This document shows positions 1 through 8,577 of a DNA stretch of 64,000 nucleotides, piece after piece (position 1 is the stretch's first letter; every line of letters starts with the position of its first letter). The position numbers and the translations under genes are program-made. This DNA is from Buttiauxella sp. A111. Its GTDB lineage: Bacteria > Pseudomonadota > Gammaproteobacteria > Enterobacterales > Enterobacteriaceae. Location: positions 496,001 to 560,000 of the forward strand of contig NZ_BJFN01000004.1 in assembly GCF_014189855.1 (NCBI RefSeq), in the 5' to 3' direction. Below the pieces are notes generated by a model. The model made no database searches, was not told where the DNA came from, and saw only the letters and a program-made list of their open reading frames with translations.

Positions 1-583
1 TACAGAAAAACAAAATATCGAAGAAGCGGAGCCGGTGATGCTTGAGCAAATCAGCCGTATTTCGCAGCAAATTGGTTACTACTTGCATCGCGCCAGTATG
101 CGTGGCGACAGCCCGTTACTCAGTCGGGAACTTCATCCCGTGGCCCCGTTACTCGACAGCCTCTGCTCGGCGCTCAATAAGGTGTATCAGCGCAAAGGCG
201 TTACCATCACGCTGGATATTTCGCCGGAAATCACCTTCATGGGTGAGAAGAATGATTTCATGGAAGTGATGGGGAACGTGCTGGATAACGCCTGTAAATA
301 TTGCCTTGAATTTGTTGAGATCTCCGGTCGCCAATTGGATGACACGCTGCATTTATTCGTTGATGACGACGGTCCGGGCATCCCTGAAAGTAAGCGCAGC
401 CTGGTGTTTGACCGTGGTCAACGCGCTGATACCCTGCGGCCAGGTCAGGGCGTGGGTTTATCCGTCGCCCGTGAAATCGTGGAACAGTACGACGGTCAGA
501 TCCAAACCTCGAGCTGCGAACTGGGCGGCGCACGTATGGAAGTGATTTTTGGCCGTCAGCGTCCAGATAGGGAAGAAGATTGA
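1..583 (+). CDS. phoQ: Sensor histidine kinase PhoQ, C-terminal part (5' end outside window)
   Basis: The reading frame is open from base 2 and gives about 193 residues of the C-terminal end of PhoQ, the inner-membrane sensor that phosphorylates PhoP in response to low Mg2+, acid pH and cationic peptides. The visible part is the HATPase_c ATP-binding domain: N box ([10 protein letters not shown]), G1 box (DDGPGIP) and G2 box (GQGVGL). The sensor domain, membrane segments and phosphoacceptor histidine lie upstream of the window. Family identity is clear from near-continuous similarity to enterobacterial PhoQ. The TGA stop lies 71 bases before roxA, as in E. coli. Confidence 0.97.
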   Translation, partial: TEKQNIEEAEPVMLEQISRISQQIGYYLHRASMRGDSPLLSRELHPVAPLLDSLCSALNKVYQRKGVTITLDISPEITFMGEKNDFMEVMGNVLDNACKYCLEFVEISGRQLDDTLHLFVDDDGPGIPESKRSLVFDRGQRADTLRPGQGVGLSVAREIVEQYDGQIQTSSCELGGARMEVIFGRQRPDREED

Positions 584-614
584 AAATACTCCCGTAACCC
601 GGTGCCCCATCCGT

Positions 615-646
615 TATAATCCTCGGCAGGCTCCTTCACCTGCCGG
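615..646 (+). promoter_or_regulatory. TATAAT box and hairpin just before roxA
   Basis: A perfect TATAAT at 615-620 could serve as a -10 box for roxA. It is followed by a 7-bp hairpin (CGGCAGG 624-630 with CCTGCCG 639-645) that ends nine bases before the roxA ATG, where a Shine-Dalgarno sequence would normally lie. No T-tract follows, so it does not look like a phoQ terminator. A role in translation control is inference. Confidence 0.4.
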
Positions 647-654
647 ATAATAAT

Positions 655-1776
655 ATGGACTATCAACTCGACCTAAACTGGCCCGATTTTATTGAGAACT
701 ACTGGCAAAAGCGCCCGGTGGTGTTAAAACGCGGCTTCAAAAACTTCATCGATCCCATTTCTCCAGATGAGCTCGCCGGCCTTGCGATGGAAAACGAGGT
801 GGACAGCCGCCTGGTCAGCCATCACAACGGTAAATGGCAGGTCAGCCACGGCCCATTCCAGAGCTATGATCATCTGGGTGAAAACAACTGGTCTTTACTG
901 GTCCAGGCGGTTAACCACTGGCATGAACAAAGTGCGCGATTAATGCGCCCGTTCCGTGCTCTGCCGGACTGGCGAATCGACGATCTGATGATCTCGTTCT
1001 CGGTGCCTGGCGGCGGCGTTGGCCCCCATTTCGATCAGTACGATGTGTTTATCATTCAGGGCGTTGGCCGCCGTCGCTGGCGTGTCGGGGAAAAAGTGGC
1101 CCTGAAACAACACTGCCCGCATCCTGATTTGCTGCAAGTTGAACCGTTCGACGCCATCATCGACGAAGAGCTGGAGCCGGGCGATATTGTTTATATTCCG
1201 CCAGGCTTCCCGCACGAAGGCTACTCGCTGGAAAACTCGATGAACTACTCCGTCGGTTTCCGCGCGCCAAGCGGCCGTGAGTTAATCAGCGGTTTTGCTG
1301 ATTACGTGCTGCAACGCGAATTGGGCAGCCAACGTTATACCGACCCTGATGTGCCTGCGCGCCAGCATCCTGCGGATGTTCTGCCACAGGAAATGGACAG
1401 CCTGCGTAACATGATGCTGGAACTGATCAATCAGCCGGAGCATTTCAAAACCTGGTTTGGTGAGTTTGTTTCCCAGTCACGTCATGAACTGGACGTCGCA
1501 CCGCCTGAGCCGCCATACCAGCCTGATGAGATTTACGACGCCCTGAAACAGGGTGACGCGATTACTCGTCTGGGTGGGCTACGCGTGCTGCGTATTGCCG
1601 ATGAGATTTACGTGAACGGCGAGAAAATTGACAGCCCGCACCGTCCGGCCCTTGAAGCGCTGGCAAGCAATATCACCCTGAAAGCAGAAATGTTTGGTGA
1701 CGCGTTAGAAGATCCATCATTCCTGGCGATGCTGGCCGCACTGGTCAACAGCGGGTACTGGTACTTCGAGGACTAA
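655..1776 (+). CDS. roxA: 50S ribosomal protein uL16 3-hydroxylase (arginine), JmjC type
   Basis: RoxA (formerly YcfD) is a cytoplasmic Fe(II)/2-oxoglutarate oxygenase that hydroxylates an arginine of ribosomal protein uL16. The 373-residue product matches the family length. The JmjC/cupin fold carries the iron triad: His125 and Asp127 in PHFDQ, and His187 in PGFPH. The C-terminal winged-helix part follows. The start MDYQLDLNW aligns with the E. coli N-terminus; the ribosome site is weak and partly inside a hairpin. In E. coli roxA neighbours pepT directly, whereas here an insert of about 3.3 kb follows. Confidence 0.96.
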   Translation: MDYQLDLNWPDFIENYWQKRPVVLKRGFKNFIDPISPDELAGLAMENEVDSRLVSHHNGKWQVSHGPFQSYDHLGENNWSLLVQAVNHWHEQSARLMRPFRALPDWRIDDLMISFSVPGGGVGPHFDQYDVFIIQGVGRRRWRVGEKVALKQHCPHPDLLQVEPFDAIIDEELEPGDIVYIPPGFPHEGYSLENSMNYSVGFRAPSGRELISGFADYVLQRELGSQRYTDPDVPARQHPADVLPQEMDSLRNMMLELINQPEHFKTWFGEFVSQSRHELDVAPPEPPYQPDEIYDALKQGDAITRLGGLRVLRIADEIYVNGEKIDSPHRPALEALASNITLKAEMFGDALEDPSFLAMLAALVNSGYWYFED

Positions 1777-1785
1777 TGTCCCTCT

Positions 1786-1825
1786 CCTGCCTTCTCAGCA
1801 AAAATTGACTGGTTGAGAAGGCGGG
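1786..1825 (+). terminator. Hairpin after roxA, possible terminator
   Basis: CCTGCCTTCTCA (1786-1797) pairs with TGAGAAGGCGGG (1814-1825) with one G-T pair and a 16-base loop. There is no T-run behind it, so Rho-independent termination is uncertain. It may instead stabilise the 3' end of the message. Confidence 0.4.
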
Positions 1826-1830
1826 AATCT

Positions 1831-1872
1831 CTACCCAAACTAATTCGAGTTCCATCAAGGCGACCAAACGCG
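1831..1872 (+). repeat. Degraded ERIC left-end fragment
   Basis: The segment CTACCCAAACTAATTCGAGT and the following bases resemble the first 40 or so bases of the full ERIC copy at 39679. The remainder of the element is not recognisable. It marks the proximal edge of the insert between roxA and pepT. Confidence 0.5.
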
Positions 1873-2088
1873 GCGTCTTCAGAATCGAGCTCAATCTGCG
1901 AGTCAAATTTTAGCTGAGATTCTCTAGCCACATAGTTCGATGATCCGTCACATCTGACCTCTCTCCTGTTAACTTTCTGCGTTCCTCCAAACAGCCTTAA
2001 GCCTACAAACGTTACATTTTAAATATTTTGTATCCACGACTGGCGAAATGTAACTCCTTGGTTATATTTAAAAAACGTTTCTGGCCTA

Positions 2089-2103
2089 TGACAATTATTA
2101 TCA
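2089..2103. promoter_or_regulatory. Putative Fur box upstream of alkylsulfatase
   Basis: TGACAATTATTATCA matches the 7-1-7 Fur motif TGATAATNATTATCA at 13 of its 14 fixed positions. It lies about 80 bases before the ATG at 2183, where a repressor would cover the promoter. This suggests iron-dependent repression, which is unusual for this enzyme family. Confidence 0.6.
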
Positions 2104-2182
2104 TTTGCATTAACGAATTATATCTCAAGGTAACTATTCGAAATACCTGAGTAGTTAGAGAGTTTTCACATAAGGATTACAA

Positions 2183-4162
2183 ATGAGACTTAAGTTGATC
2201 GTCAAAAGTCTTGCTCTGGCAGGGCTAATCTCTACCACTGCACTCACACCGCTGTTTGCGCAGGAAGCAGCAAAACCAGCTACCGCTTCGACAAAGCAAG
2301 CTAACGATGCACTCTATAATCAGCTTCCTTTCTCTGATAACACTGATTTCACCAACGCCCACAAAGGCTTTATCGCTGCTTTACCTCAGGAAGTCATTAA
2401 GGGTGAACAAGGGAATGTCGTCTGGGATCCCCAACAATACGCTTTTATAAAAGAAGGGGAAAAAGCCCCTGACACAGTGAACCCAAGTCTGTGGCGTCAG
2501 TCCCAGCTCATCAACATCAGCGGTCTTTTCGAAGTCACAGACGGCGTTTACCAGATCCGTAACCTTGATTTATCCAATATGACCATCATTGAGGGTAAAG
2601 AAGGGATTACCGTCGTTGATCCGCTGGTTTCAGCTGAAACCGCAAAAGTTGGCATGGATTTGTACTTTAAAAACCGTGGCAAAAAACCTGTTGTCGCCGT
2701 CATTTACACCCACAGCCACGTTGACCATTACGGCGGCGTGCGTGGCGTTGTCGATGAAGCGGATGTGAAATCCGGTAAGGTAAAAGTTTATGCGCCAGCT
2801 GGCTTCATGGAAGCAGCGGTTGCTGAAAACATTATGGCCGGGAATGTCATGAGCCGCCGTGCCAGCTATATGTATGGCAACCTGCTGAAACCTGAAGCGA
2901 CAGGACAGGTTGGTGCTGGTTTAGGCACCACAACGTCTGCGGGTACCGTTACGCTGATTGCGCCAACGAATATCATCGAAAAAGATGGTCAAAAAGAGGT
3001 CATTGATGGCCTGACTTATGACTTCATGCTGGCGCCAGGTTCTGAAGCCCCGTCTGAGATGCTGTGGTATATCGAAGAGAAAAAACTCATCGAAGCCGCA
3101 GAGGACGTGACCCATACCCTGCACAATACCTATTCGTTACGCGGTGCAAAAATCCGTGAACCGCTGCCATGGTCGAAATACATCAACGAAGCTATCGTTC
3201 GCTGGGGTGACAAAGCCGAAATTATTATGGCTCAGCACCACTGGCCAACCTGGGGTAACGATAATGTGGTTGGCCTGCTGAAGAGCCAGCGTGACCTGTA
3301 TCGTTATATCAACGACCAGACCCTGCGTATGGCAAACGAAGGCCTGACCCGCGATGAAATTGCGGCAAACTTCAAACTGCCGGATAGCCTGGCGAAAACC
3401 TGGGCTAACCGTGGTTACTACGGTTCAGTCAGCCATGACGTGAAAGCGACCTATGTGCTGTACCTCGGCTGGTACGATGGCAACCCGGCAACCCTCGACG
3501 AACTACCACCAGAAGAAGCGGCGAAGAAATTTGTTGAGTACATGGGCGGTGCCGATGCGATTCTTCAGAAAGCGAAAACCGACTTTGATCAGGGTAATTA
3601 CCGTTGGGTGGCGCAGGTTGTCAGTAAAGTGGTATTCGCCGATCCGAATAACCAGAATGCACGTAACCTTGAAGCGGATGCGCTTGAACAGTTGGGTTAT
3701 CAGGCAGAGTCTGGCCCATGGCGTAACTTCTACCTGACCGGTGCTCAGGAGTTGCGTAATGGCGTGGTGAAAGGTCCAACGCCGAATACGGCAAGCCCGG
3801 ATACCGTTCGTGCTATGACGCCTGAAATGTTCTTCGACTACCTTGCTGTTCACATCAACGGTGAAAAAGCAGGTAATGCTAAAGCGGTGTTTAATATCGA
3901 TTTGGGCAATGATGGCGGCAAGTACAAGCTGGAGCTGGAAAACGGTGTACTGAACCACACCGCTAACGCCGAAGCGAAAGACGCCGACGCCACGATTACG
4001 CTGAACCGTGACACGCTGAATAAGATCATCCTGAAAGAAGAAACGCTGAAACAGGCTGAAGATAAAGGTGATGTGAAGGTAACCGGTAACGGTGCGAAGA
4101 TGGACGAAATGTTGGGCTATATGGACAAGTTCGAGTTCTGGTTCAATATTGTGACACCATAA
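2183..4162 (+). CDS. Periplasmic linear alkylsulfatase, metallo-beta-lactamase fold (SdsA1/YjcS-like)
   Basis: The 659-residue product has a signal peptide with probable cleavage after residue 26 (LFA|QE). The metallo-beta-lactamase domain has the binuclear zinc motif HSHVDH at residues 177-182. Further family-conserved acidic residues lie near 288-307 (SEAPSEM, AAEDVTH) and histidines at 352-353. An alkylsulfatase dimerisation domain and a C-terminal SCP2-like domain follow. It is similar along its whole length to E. coli YjcS and Pseudomonas SdsA1, which hydrolyse alkyl sulfates such as SDS to alcohol and sulfate. It is not the positional yjcS orthologue. The start is supported by AAGGATTAC just upstream. 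A Fur-like box precedes it and a strong terminator follows, so it is probably monocistronic. Confidence 0.92.
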   Translation: MRLKLIVKSLALAGLISTTALTPLFAQEAAKPATASTKQANDALYNQLPFSDNTDFTNAHKGFIAALPQEVIKGEQGNVVWDPQQYAFIKEGEKAPDTVNPSLWRQSQLINISGLFEVTDGVYQIRNLDLSNMTIIEGKEGITVVDPLVSAETAKVGMDLYFKNRGKKPVVAVIYTHSHVDHYGGVRGVVDEADVKSGKVKVYAPAGFMEAAVAENIMAGNVMSRRASYMYGNLLKPEATGQVGAGLGTTTSAGTVTLIAPTNIIEKDGQKEVIDGLTYDFMLAPGSEAPSEMLWYIEEKKLIEAAEDVTHTLHNTYSLRGAKIREPLPWSKYINEAIVRWGDKAEIIMAQHHWPTWGNDNVVGLLKSQRDLYRYINDQTLRMANEGLTRDEIAANFKLPDSLAKTWANRGYYGSVSHDVKATYVLYLGWYDGNPATLDELPPEEAAKKFVEYMGGADAILQKAKTDFDQGNYRWVAQVVSKVVFADPNNQNARNLEADALEQLGYQAESGPWRNFYLTGAQELRNGVVKGPTPNTASPDTVRAMTPEMFFDYLAVHINGEKAGNAKAVFNIDLGNDGGKYKLELENGVLNHTANAEAKDADATITLNRDTLNKIILKEETLKQAEDKGDVKVTGNGAKMDEMLGYMDKFEFWFNIVTP

Positions 4163-4518
4163 ATAAACCCCCTGAGGCTTAAACACCTCAGGGGTATTTC
4201 CTTAGGTAATAATCAGCGCGTTACTCTTCTTCTTTCCCTTCATTTTATTCACAATAAAAACCAAGCTAAATACCATCATTATTTAATAGGAAGAATCTGG
4301 TTTATTAAAAATAAAATCAGCAACGTTTGATAAGTGTCTTATAAATTAAACAGTTAAAGAAAACTTTCACAACACAATAAAAGAACGACAAAGTTTTTTA
4401 TTATATAAATAATGTTGTGATAAAAATTAACGAAGCACTTATGATCCTAGAAAAGTTGCATCAACAACTTCAAATACCATATCTGATCTCTCACATAGAG
4501 AGTCCACCAGGAATAAGT
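4163..4518. other. AT-rich intergenic region
   Basis: Apart from the terminator at its left end, this stretch is strongly AT-rich and has no gene or clear promoter hexamer pair that I can support. The low GC before a lineage-specific secreted protein is typical of horizontally gained, H-NS-bound DNA, but that is inference. Confidence 0.5.
4168..4203 (+). terminator. Rho-independent terminator after alkylsulfatase gene
   Basis: A perfect 9-bp stem, CCCCTGAGG (4169-4177) with CCTCAGGGG (4186-4194), has an 8-base loop and is followed by TATTTCCTT. Confidence 0.85.
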
Positions 4519-4959
4519 ATGAAACTGATTAATCTCATTGGCATTTTTACTCTGACTTGTAGCATGTCATCTTTTGCTGAAACAGCCAGTTTTGAGCAGC
4601 GCCATGATGTTCGTGAGTCTGTTCGGGAAGGAAAACACGATGTTCGCGAAGGTAGTCGTGAATATCGTGTAGATAATAACACTGACATTGGCGATAACTC
4701 GAATGTAGACGAACGCCATGAAATTCGTGAAAAAGGCCGGGAAACTCATCACGATATACATGAAGCAAGTCGTGAGAATCGTATAGATAATGCGCCGCGA
4801 TGGAATGGTAATAATGGTGAGCATCTAAAAAATATCGATGGAAACCACGACAGTCGGCAAAAAAATCGTAACAAAGACCAGACTAAACGAAATCATGACC
4901 GCAACAAAGACCAGAGCAAACGAAATCAAGAACGTAACAAAGATCAGAGTAAGCGTTAA
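4519..4959 (+). CDS. Small secreted, highly charged repeat protein of unknown function
   Basis: I do not recognise this family. The start at 4519 is chosen because AGGA lies six bases upstream and the product then begins with a typical signal peptide (MKLINLIGIF..., cleavage near SFA|ET, residues 20/21). An in-frame GTG at 4417 would bury that signal. The mature part of about 126 residues is rich in Arg, Asp, Glu, Asn, Lys and His and has no cysteine. It contains two 26-residue repeats (28-53 RHDVRE...RVDN and 66-91 RHEIRE...RIDN), then three C-terminal RNKDQ(T/S)KR units with an 11-residue period. It is probably periplasmic or secreted and largely disordered or helical. A polyanion- or metal-binding role is possible but unproven. 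Confidence 0.75.
   Translation: MKLINLIGIFTLTCSMSSFAETASFEQRHDVRESVREGKHDVREGSREYRVDNNTDIGDNSNVDERHEIREKGRETHHDIHEASRENRIDNAPRWNGNNGEHLKNIDGNHDSRQKNRNKDQTKRNHDRNKDQSKRNQERNKDQSKR
4600..4791 (+). repeat. Two 78-bp direct repeats inside the secreted-protein gene
   Basis: Positions 4600-4677 and 4714-4791 encode the paired 26-residue units with a 38-codon period. Both the DNA and the protein are clearly related but diverged, for example CGCCATGATGTTCGTGA against CGCCATGAAATTCGTGA, so the duplication is old. Confidence 0.8.
4867..4956 (+). repeat. Three short tandem repeats encoding RNKDQ(T/S)KR
   Basis: Three units with a 33-bp period end the gene: residues 117-124, 128-135 and 139-146. They give a strongly basic C-terminal tail. 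Near-identity between units suggests slippage-prone DNA. Confidence 0.8.
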
Positions 4960-5031
4960 TAAAGACTGAATCGTAACTAAAGACAATTCTGGCGCTAAAC
5001 TGACCGTCATTTTATCGATAATCTAATGCAA

Positions 5032-5060
5032 CAAAGGGGCTCTCTGCCCCTTTGTTTTCT
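5032..5060 (+). terminator. Rho-independent terminator between secreted-protein gene and pepT
   Basis: CAAAGGGGC (5032-5040) pairs perfectly with GCCCCTTTG (5046-5054) across a 5-base loop and is followed by TTTTCT. It lies between convergent genes and mainly serves the + strand. Confidence 0.85.
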
Positions 5061-5083
5061 ATCACCACCAGCACCCTGGTGAC

Positions 5084-6310
5084 TCAGCTCTGCTTTGCCG
5101 TTAACTCAGCAATACGCACAATCACCGCCACCGCTTTTTCCATCCCTTCCAGCGTCACAAACTCGTGTTTGCCGTGATAGTTATAGCCGCCGGTGAACAG
5201 ATTCGGGCAAGGCAAACCTTTAAATGACAGCTGCGCGCCGTCGGTGCCGCCACGAATCGGCTTCAGGATAGGTTCGATGTCGCAATCACGCATCGCCTGT
5301 TGCGCCACTTCCACAATGTAAGGATGCTCCGCGACTTTCTCGCGCATATTGTAGTAGCTGTCGTCGATAACCAGCTCGATGTAACAATCCGGGTGCAAGC
5401 CCTTGCCGACCTTCTTGGCGATATCCATCATTTTGCGTTTGCGGGCTTCAAACTGTTCGCGGTCGAAATCACGGATGATGTAGTGCATTTCTGCTTTATC
5501 GACCGAACCTTTCATGCTGTTCAGGTGGTAAAAACCTTCGTAGCCATCGGTACATTCAGGGCTTTCGTCAGCAGGCACTTCTGCATGAATGCGGGCTGCA
5601 AGTGACAACGCATTTACCATCACCCCTTTAGCAGAACCTGGGTGCACGTTGTTACCCACGATTTTGATCGTGACCGAGGCTGCGTTAAAGTTCTCGCACT
5701 CCAACTCACCCACACCACCGCCATCGACGGTGTATGCCCAACGGGCATCGAATGCGTCGACATCAAAATACTTCGCGCCTTTACCCACTTCTTCATCAGG
5801 GGTGAAAGCCACACGAATGTCACCGTGCGGGATTTTTTTCTCTTTCAGCACCGCCAGCGCGGTCATGATTTCAGCCACGCCGGCCTTATCATCAGCGCCA
5901 AGCAGCGTTTTGCCATCGGTGGTGATAAGCGTATGTCCGAGCAACTGATGCAGTACCGGGAACATCACCGGCGAGAGCACTTCATCGCCAATTCCCAGCG
6001 CGATATCACCACCACGATAGTTTTCTACAATTTGCGGATTGACATTTTTACCCGTGAAATCAGGCGCGGTATCCACATGAGAGATAAAACCAATTGGCGG
6101 GACTTTTTTGTCGACGGTAGACGGGAGTGTTCCCATGACGGTGCCATGTTCGCCCAGCGTAACATTCACCAAACCCATCTCTTCCATTTGCTCTTTCAGC
6201 AAGCGCAACAACTTCCGCTGCCCTTCAGTGCTGGGAACTTGCTTCACGCCAGATTTGGACTGGGTATCCAAAGAGACATAATGTAAGAAACGTTCAAGTA
6301 ATTTATCCAT
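5084..6310 (-). CDS. pepT: Peptidase T (tripeptide aminopeptidase)
   Basis: PepT is a cytoplasmic M20B dizinc aminopeptidase that removes N-terminal residues from tripeptides. The 408-residue product matches E. coli PepT in length and nearly throughout. Zinc-site motifs of the family are present: [21 protein letters not shown] and TPDEEVG. The ATG at 6310 is chosen because it gives the conserved start MDKLLERFL; the open frame runs 37 codons further upstream without similarity. It is divergent from potA. E. coli pepT is induced anaerobically by FNR, but I could not find a convincing FNR box here. Confidence 0.97.
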   Translation of the reverse strand: MDKLLERFLHYVSLDTQSKSGVKQVPSTEGQRKLLRLLKEQMEEMGLVNVTLGEHGTVMGTLPSTVDKKVPPIGFISHVDTAPDFTGKNVNPQIVENYRGGDIALGIGDEVLSPVMFPVLHQLLGHTLITTDGKTLLGADDKAGVAEIMTALAVLKEKKIPHGDIRVAFTPDEEVGKGAKYFDVDAFDARWAYTVDGGGVGELECENFNAASVTIKIVGNNVHPGSAKGVMVNALSLAARIHAEVPADESPECTDGYEGFYHLNSMKGSVDKAEMHYIIRDFDREQFEARKRKMMDIAKKVGKGLHPDCYIELVIDDSYYNMREKVAEHPYIVEVAQQAMRDCDIEPILKPIRGGTDGAQLSFKGLPCPNLFTGGYNYHGKHEFVTLEGMEKAVAVIVRIAELTAKQS

Positions 6311-6489
6311 GTCGCTACCCTCAATTTTTGTGACTTCATTATCAGTAAGCCACAAATGCAAATATTGCGTCAGGTCACTTTTAGCCTGCCTGAGATGAAA
6401 ATAGTCACGAATGTAATGCAATGCGAGTGGATTTGGTGTTTGCTGCTTGGATCCTCATCACGTTCAAACCCGCCAACAGGCATCAAGGA

Positions 6490-6518
6490 TTGGCGATTTC
6501 AATGCTTTGCCGTAGAAT
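6490..6518 (+). promoter_or_regulatory. Predicted sigma-70 promoter for potABCD
   Basis: TTGGCG (6490-6495), a 17-base spacer and TAGAAT (6513-6518) form a reasonable sigma-70 promoter. It would give a leader of about 75 bases before the potA ATG at 6600. Confidence 0.5.
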
Positions 6519-6599
6519 GCGTGCCCTTACTTAAACGTGCAAAACCGCAAGGTGGTTAATCACAAACCCCGCATCAGCTCGCAATTTGATGCGTCATTT

Positions 6600-7736
6600 A
6601 TGGGACAGAGTAAAAAATTGAATACACAGCTTCGTTCGCTCTCACCGCTGGTAGAACTGGCGGGTGTAGGTAAGCGCTTTGATGGCAAAAACGTAATTTC
6701 TGATTTATCTCTCACCATTAATAATGGTGAATTTCTGACGCTCCTTGGCCCTTCCGGCTGCGGCAAAACAACGGTGCTGCGCATCATTGCCGGTCTGGAA
6801 AGCGCGGATTCTGGCACGATTTCACTCGATGGCCAGGATATCACGCAGGTTCCGGCCGAACACCGCCACGTTAATACCGTCTTCCAGAGCTACGCTCTGT
6901 TTCCTCATATGACCGTTTTTGAAAACGTCGCCTTCGGTTTAAGAATGCAAAAAACGCCGGATGCCGAGATTGCTCCGCGTGTGACCGAAGCGTTGAAAAT
7001 GGTGCAGCTAGAGGCGTTCGCGCAACGCAAACCCCACCAGCTTTCTGGCGGACAGCAACAGCGTGTTGCGATTGCACGGGCGGTAGTCAATAAACCCCGT
7101 CTGTTACTGCTTGATGAGTCGCTTTCTGCGCTCGATTACAAATTGCGCAAGCAGATGCAGAATGAATTAAAAGCGCTCCAGCGTAAGCTCGGCATTACCT
7201 TTGTTTTTGTCACGCACGATCAGGAAGAAGCGTTAACCATGTCCGACAGGATTGTGGTGATGCGCGATGGTCGCATTGAGCAAGACGGTACGCCGCGCGA
7301 AATTTACGAAGAACCCAAAAACCTGTTCGTGGCGAGTTTTATCGGTGAGATCAATATTTTTGATGCGACCGTCATCGAACGTGTCGATGAACAGCGTGTG
7401 CTGGCCAACGTCGAAGGCCGCGAATGCCATATTTATGTGACGATGCCTGTCACCGTCGGGCAACGACTGAAAGTCTTGTTACGCCCGGAGGATCTACGCG
7501 TCGAAGAGATAGGCGATACTCACGTCGCCGACGGCTTAATGGGCTATGTGCGAGAGCGCAACTATAAAGGCATGACGCTTGAGTCAAACGTCGAACTGGA
7601 AAATGGCAAAATGGTGATGGTCAGTGAATTCTTTAACGAAGATGATCCTGATTTTGACCACTCGCTTAACCAAAAAATGGCGGTTACCTGGGTTGAAAGC
7701 TGGGAGGTAGTGTTGGCAGATGAAGAGCTCGCGTAA
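6600..7736 (+). CDS. potA: Spermidine/putrescine ABC transporter ATP-binding protein
   Basis: PotA is the ATPase of the spermidine-preferential uptake system PotABCD and acts on the inner face of the cytoplasmic membrane. The 378 residues equal the E. coli length. Walker A is GPSGCGKTT, the signature is LSGGQQQR, Walker B is LLLLDES, and the switch histidine is in VTHDQ. The C-terminal TOBE regulatory domain follows from about residue 250. ATG 6600 gives MGQSKKLN as in E. coli; the open frame extends 21 codons upstream without similarity. It overlaps potB by 17 bases, which suggests translational coupling. Confidence 0.97.
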   Translation: MGQSKKLNTQLRSLSPLVELAGVGKRFDGKNVISDLSLTINNGEFLTLLGPSGCGKTTVLRIIAGLESADSGTISLDGQDITQVPAEHRHVNTVFQSYALFPHMTVFENVAFGLRMQKTPDAEIAPRVTEALKMVQLEAFAQRKPHQLSGGQQQRVAIARAVVNKPRLLLLDESLSALDYKLRKQMQNELKALQRKLGITFVFVTHDQEEALTMSDRIVVMRDGRIEQDGTPREIYEEPKNLFVASFIGEINIFDATVIERVDEQRVLANVEGRECHIYVTMPVTVGQRLKVLLRPEDLRVEEIGDTHVADGLMGYVRERNYKGMTLESNVELENGKMVMVSEFFNEDDPDFDHSLNQKMAVTWVESWEVVLADEELA

Positions 7737-8577
7737 ATTCCAGAATCTGGTGATTACCACCATCGTAGGTTGGTTGGTGTTGTTCGTATTCCTGCCGAAT
7801 CTGATGATCATCGGGACGAGCTTCCTGACGCGTGATGACGCCAATTTCGTCAGCATGGTGTTCACGCTGGAAAACTACACCCGGCTCGCCGATCCTCTGT
7901 ACGCGCAGGTACTTCTGCACTCGCTAAATATGGCGTTGATTGCCACCCTCGCCTGCCTGGTGTTGGGCTACCCGTTTGCCTGGTTCCTGGCTCGATTACC
8001 GGAGCGTGTGCGCCCTTTGTTGCTCTTTTTGCTGATTGTCCCCTTCTGGACCAACTCATTAATTCGTATCTATGGGTTGAAGATTTTCCTCAGCACCAAA
8101 GGGTATATGAATGAGTTTTTGCTGTGGCTTGGGGTCATTGATACGCCGATTCGTCTGATGTACACCCCAAGTGCAGTGATCATCGGCCTGGTGTATATCC
8201 TGCTGCCATTTATGGTCATGCCACTGTATTCGAGCATCGAGAAGCTTGATAAGCCTCTGCTGGAAGCAGCGCGTGATTTGGGTGCCAGCAAATTTCAGAC
8301 GTTTATCCGCATTATCATTCCGCTCACCATGCCGGGAATTATTGCGGGCTGTTTGCTGGTGATGTTGCCTGCAATGGGGCTGTTTTACGTTTCCGACTTG
8401 ATGGGAGGGGCGAAAAACCTGTTGATTGGCAACGTCATTAAGAGCCAGTTCCTGAATATTCGCGACTGGCCGTTTGGTGCCGCGACCAGTATTACGCTCA
8501 CGTTGGTGATGGGTCTGATGCTGCTGGTTTACTGGCGTGCTGCCCGTTTGTTGAACAAGAAGGTGGAATTAGAATGA
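7720..8577 (+). CDS. potB: Spermidine/putrescine ABC transporter permease PotB
   Basis: PotB is one of the two inner-membrane permeases of PotABCD. The 285-residue product has about six hydrophobic segments and the binding-protein-dependent transport loop (EAARDLGAS, near residue 183), which contacts PotA. The start at 7720 lies inside the end of potA, with GGAGG a short distance upstream. It overlaps potC by four bases (ATGA). It is highly conserved with E. coli PotB. Confidence 0.96.
   Translation: MKSSRKFQNLVITTIVGWLVLFVFLPNLMIIGTSFLTRDDANFVSMVFTLENYTRLADPLYAQVLLHSLNMALIATLACLVLGYPFAWFLARLPERVRPLLLFLLIVPFWTNSLIRIYGLKIFLSTKGYMNEFLLWLGVIDTPIRLMYTPSAVIIGLVYILLPFMVMPLYSSIEKLDKPLLEAARDLGASKFQTFIRIIIPLTMPGIIAGCLLVMLPAMGLFYVSDLMGGAKNLLIGNVIKSQFLNIRDWPFGAATSITLTLVMGLMLLVYWRAARLLNKKVELE

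Larger units (their letters stand above)
1777..2182. other. Intergenic region between roxA and the alkylsulfatase gene
   Basis: These 406 bases hold no convincing gene. They contain a long hairpin after roxA (1786-1825), what looks like the left end of a degraded ERIC element (1831-1872), an AT-rich stretch from about 2020, and a Fur-box-like sequence (2089-2103). The mix looks like the junction of an insertion relative to E. coli. Confidence 0.6.

Noticed and set aside
3503-4186. 227-codon open frame on the minus strand
   Set aside because: It lies wholly opposite the alkylsulfatase gene, crosses its terminator and has no recognisable domain; a shadow frame.
4600-4956. Repeats as a possible CRISPR-like array
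   Set aside because: The units are in frame, encode related peptides and have no unique spacers; they are coding repeats.
6311-6489. FNR box for pepT expected from E. coli
   Set aside because: No TTGAT-N4-ATCAA sequence was found in the pepT upstream region by eye.
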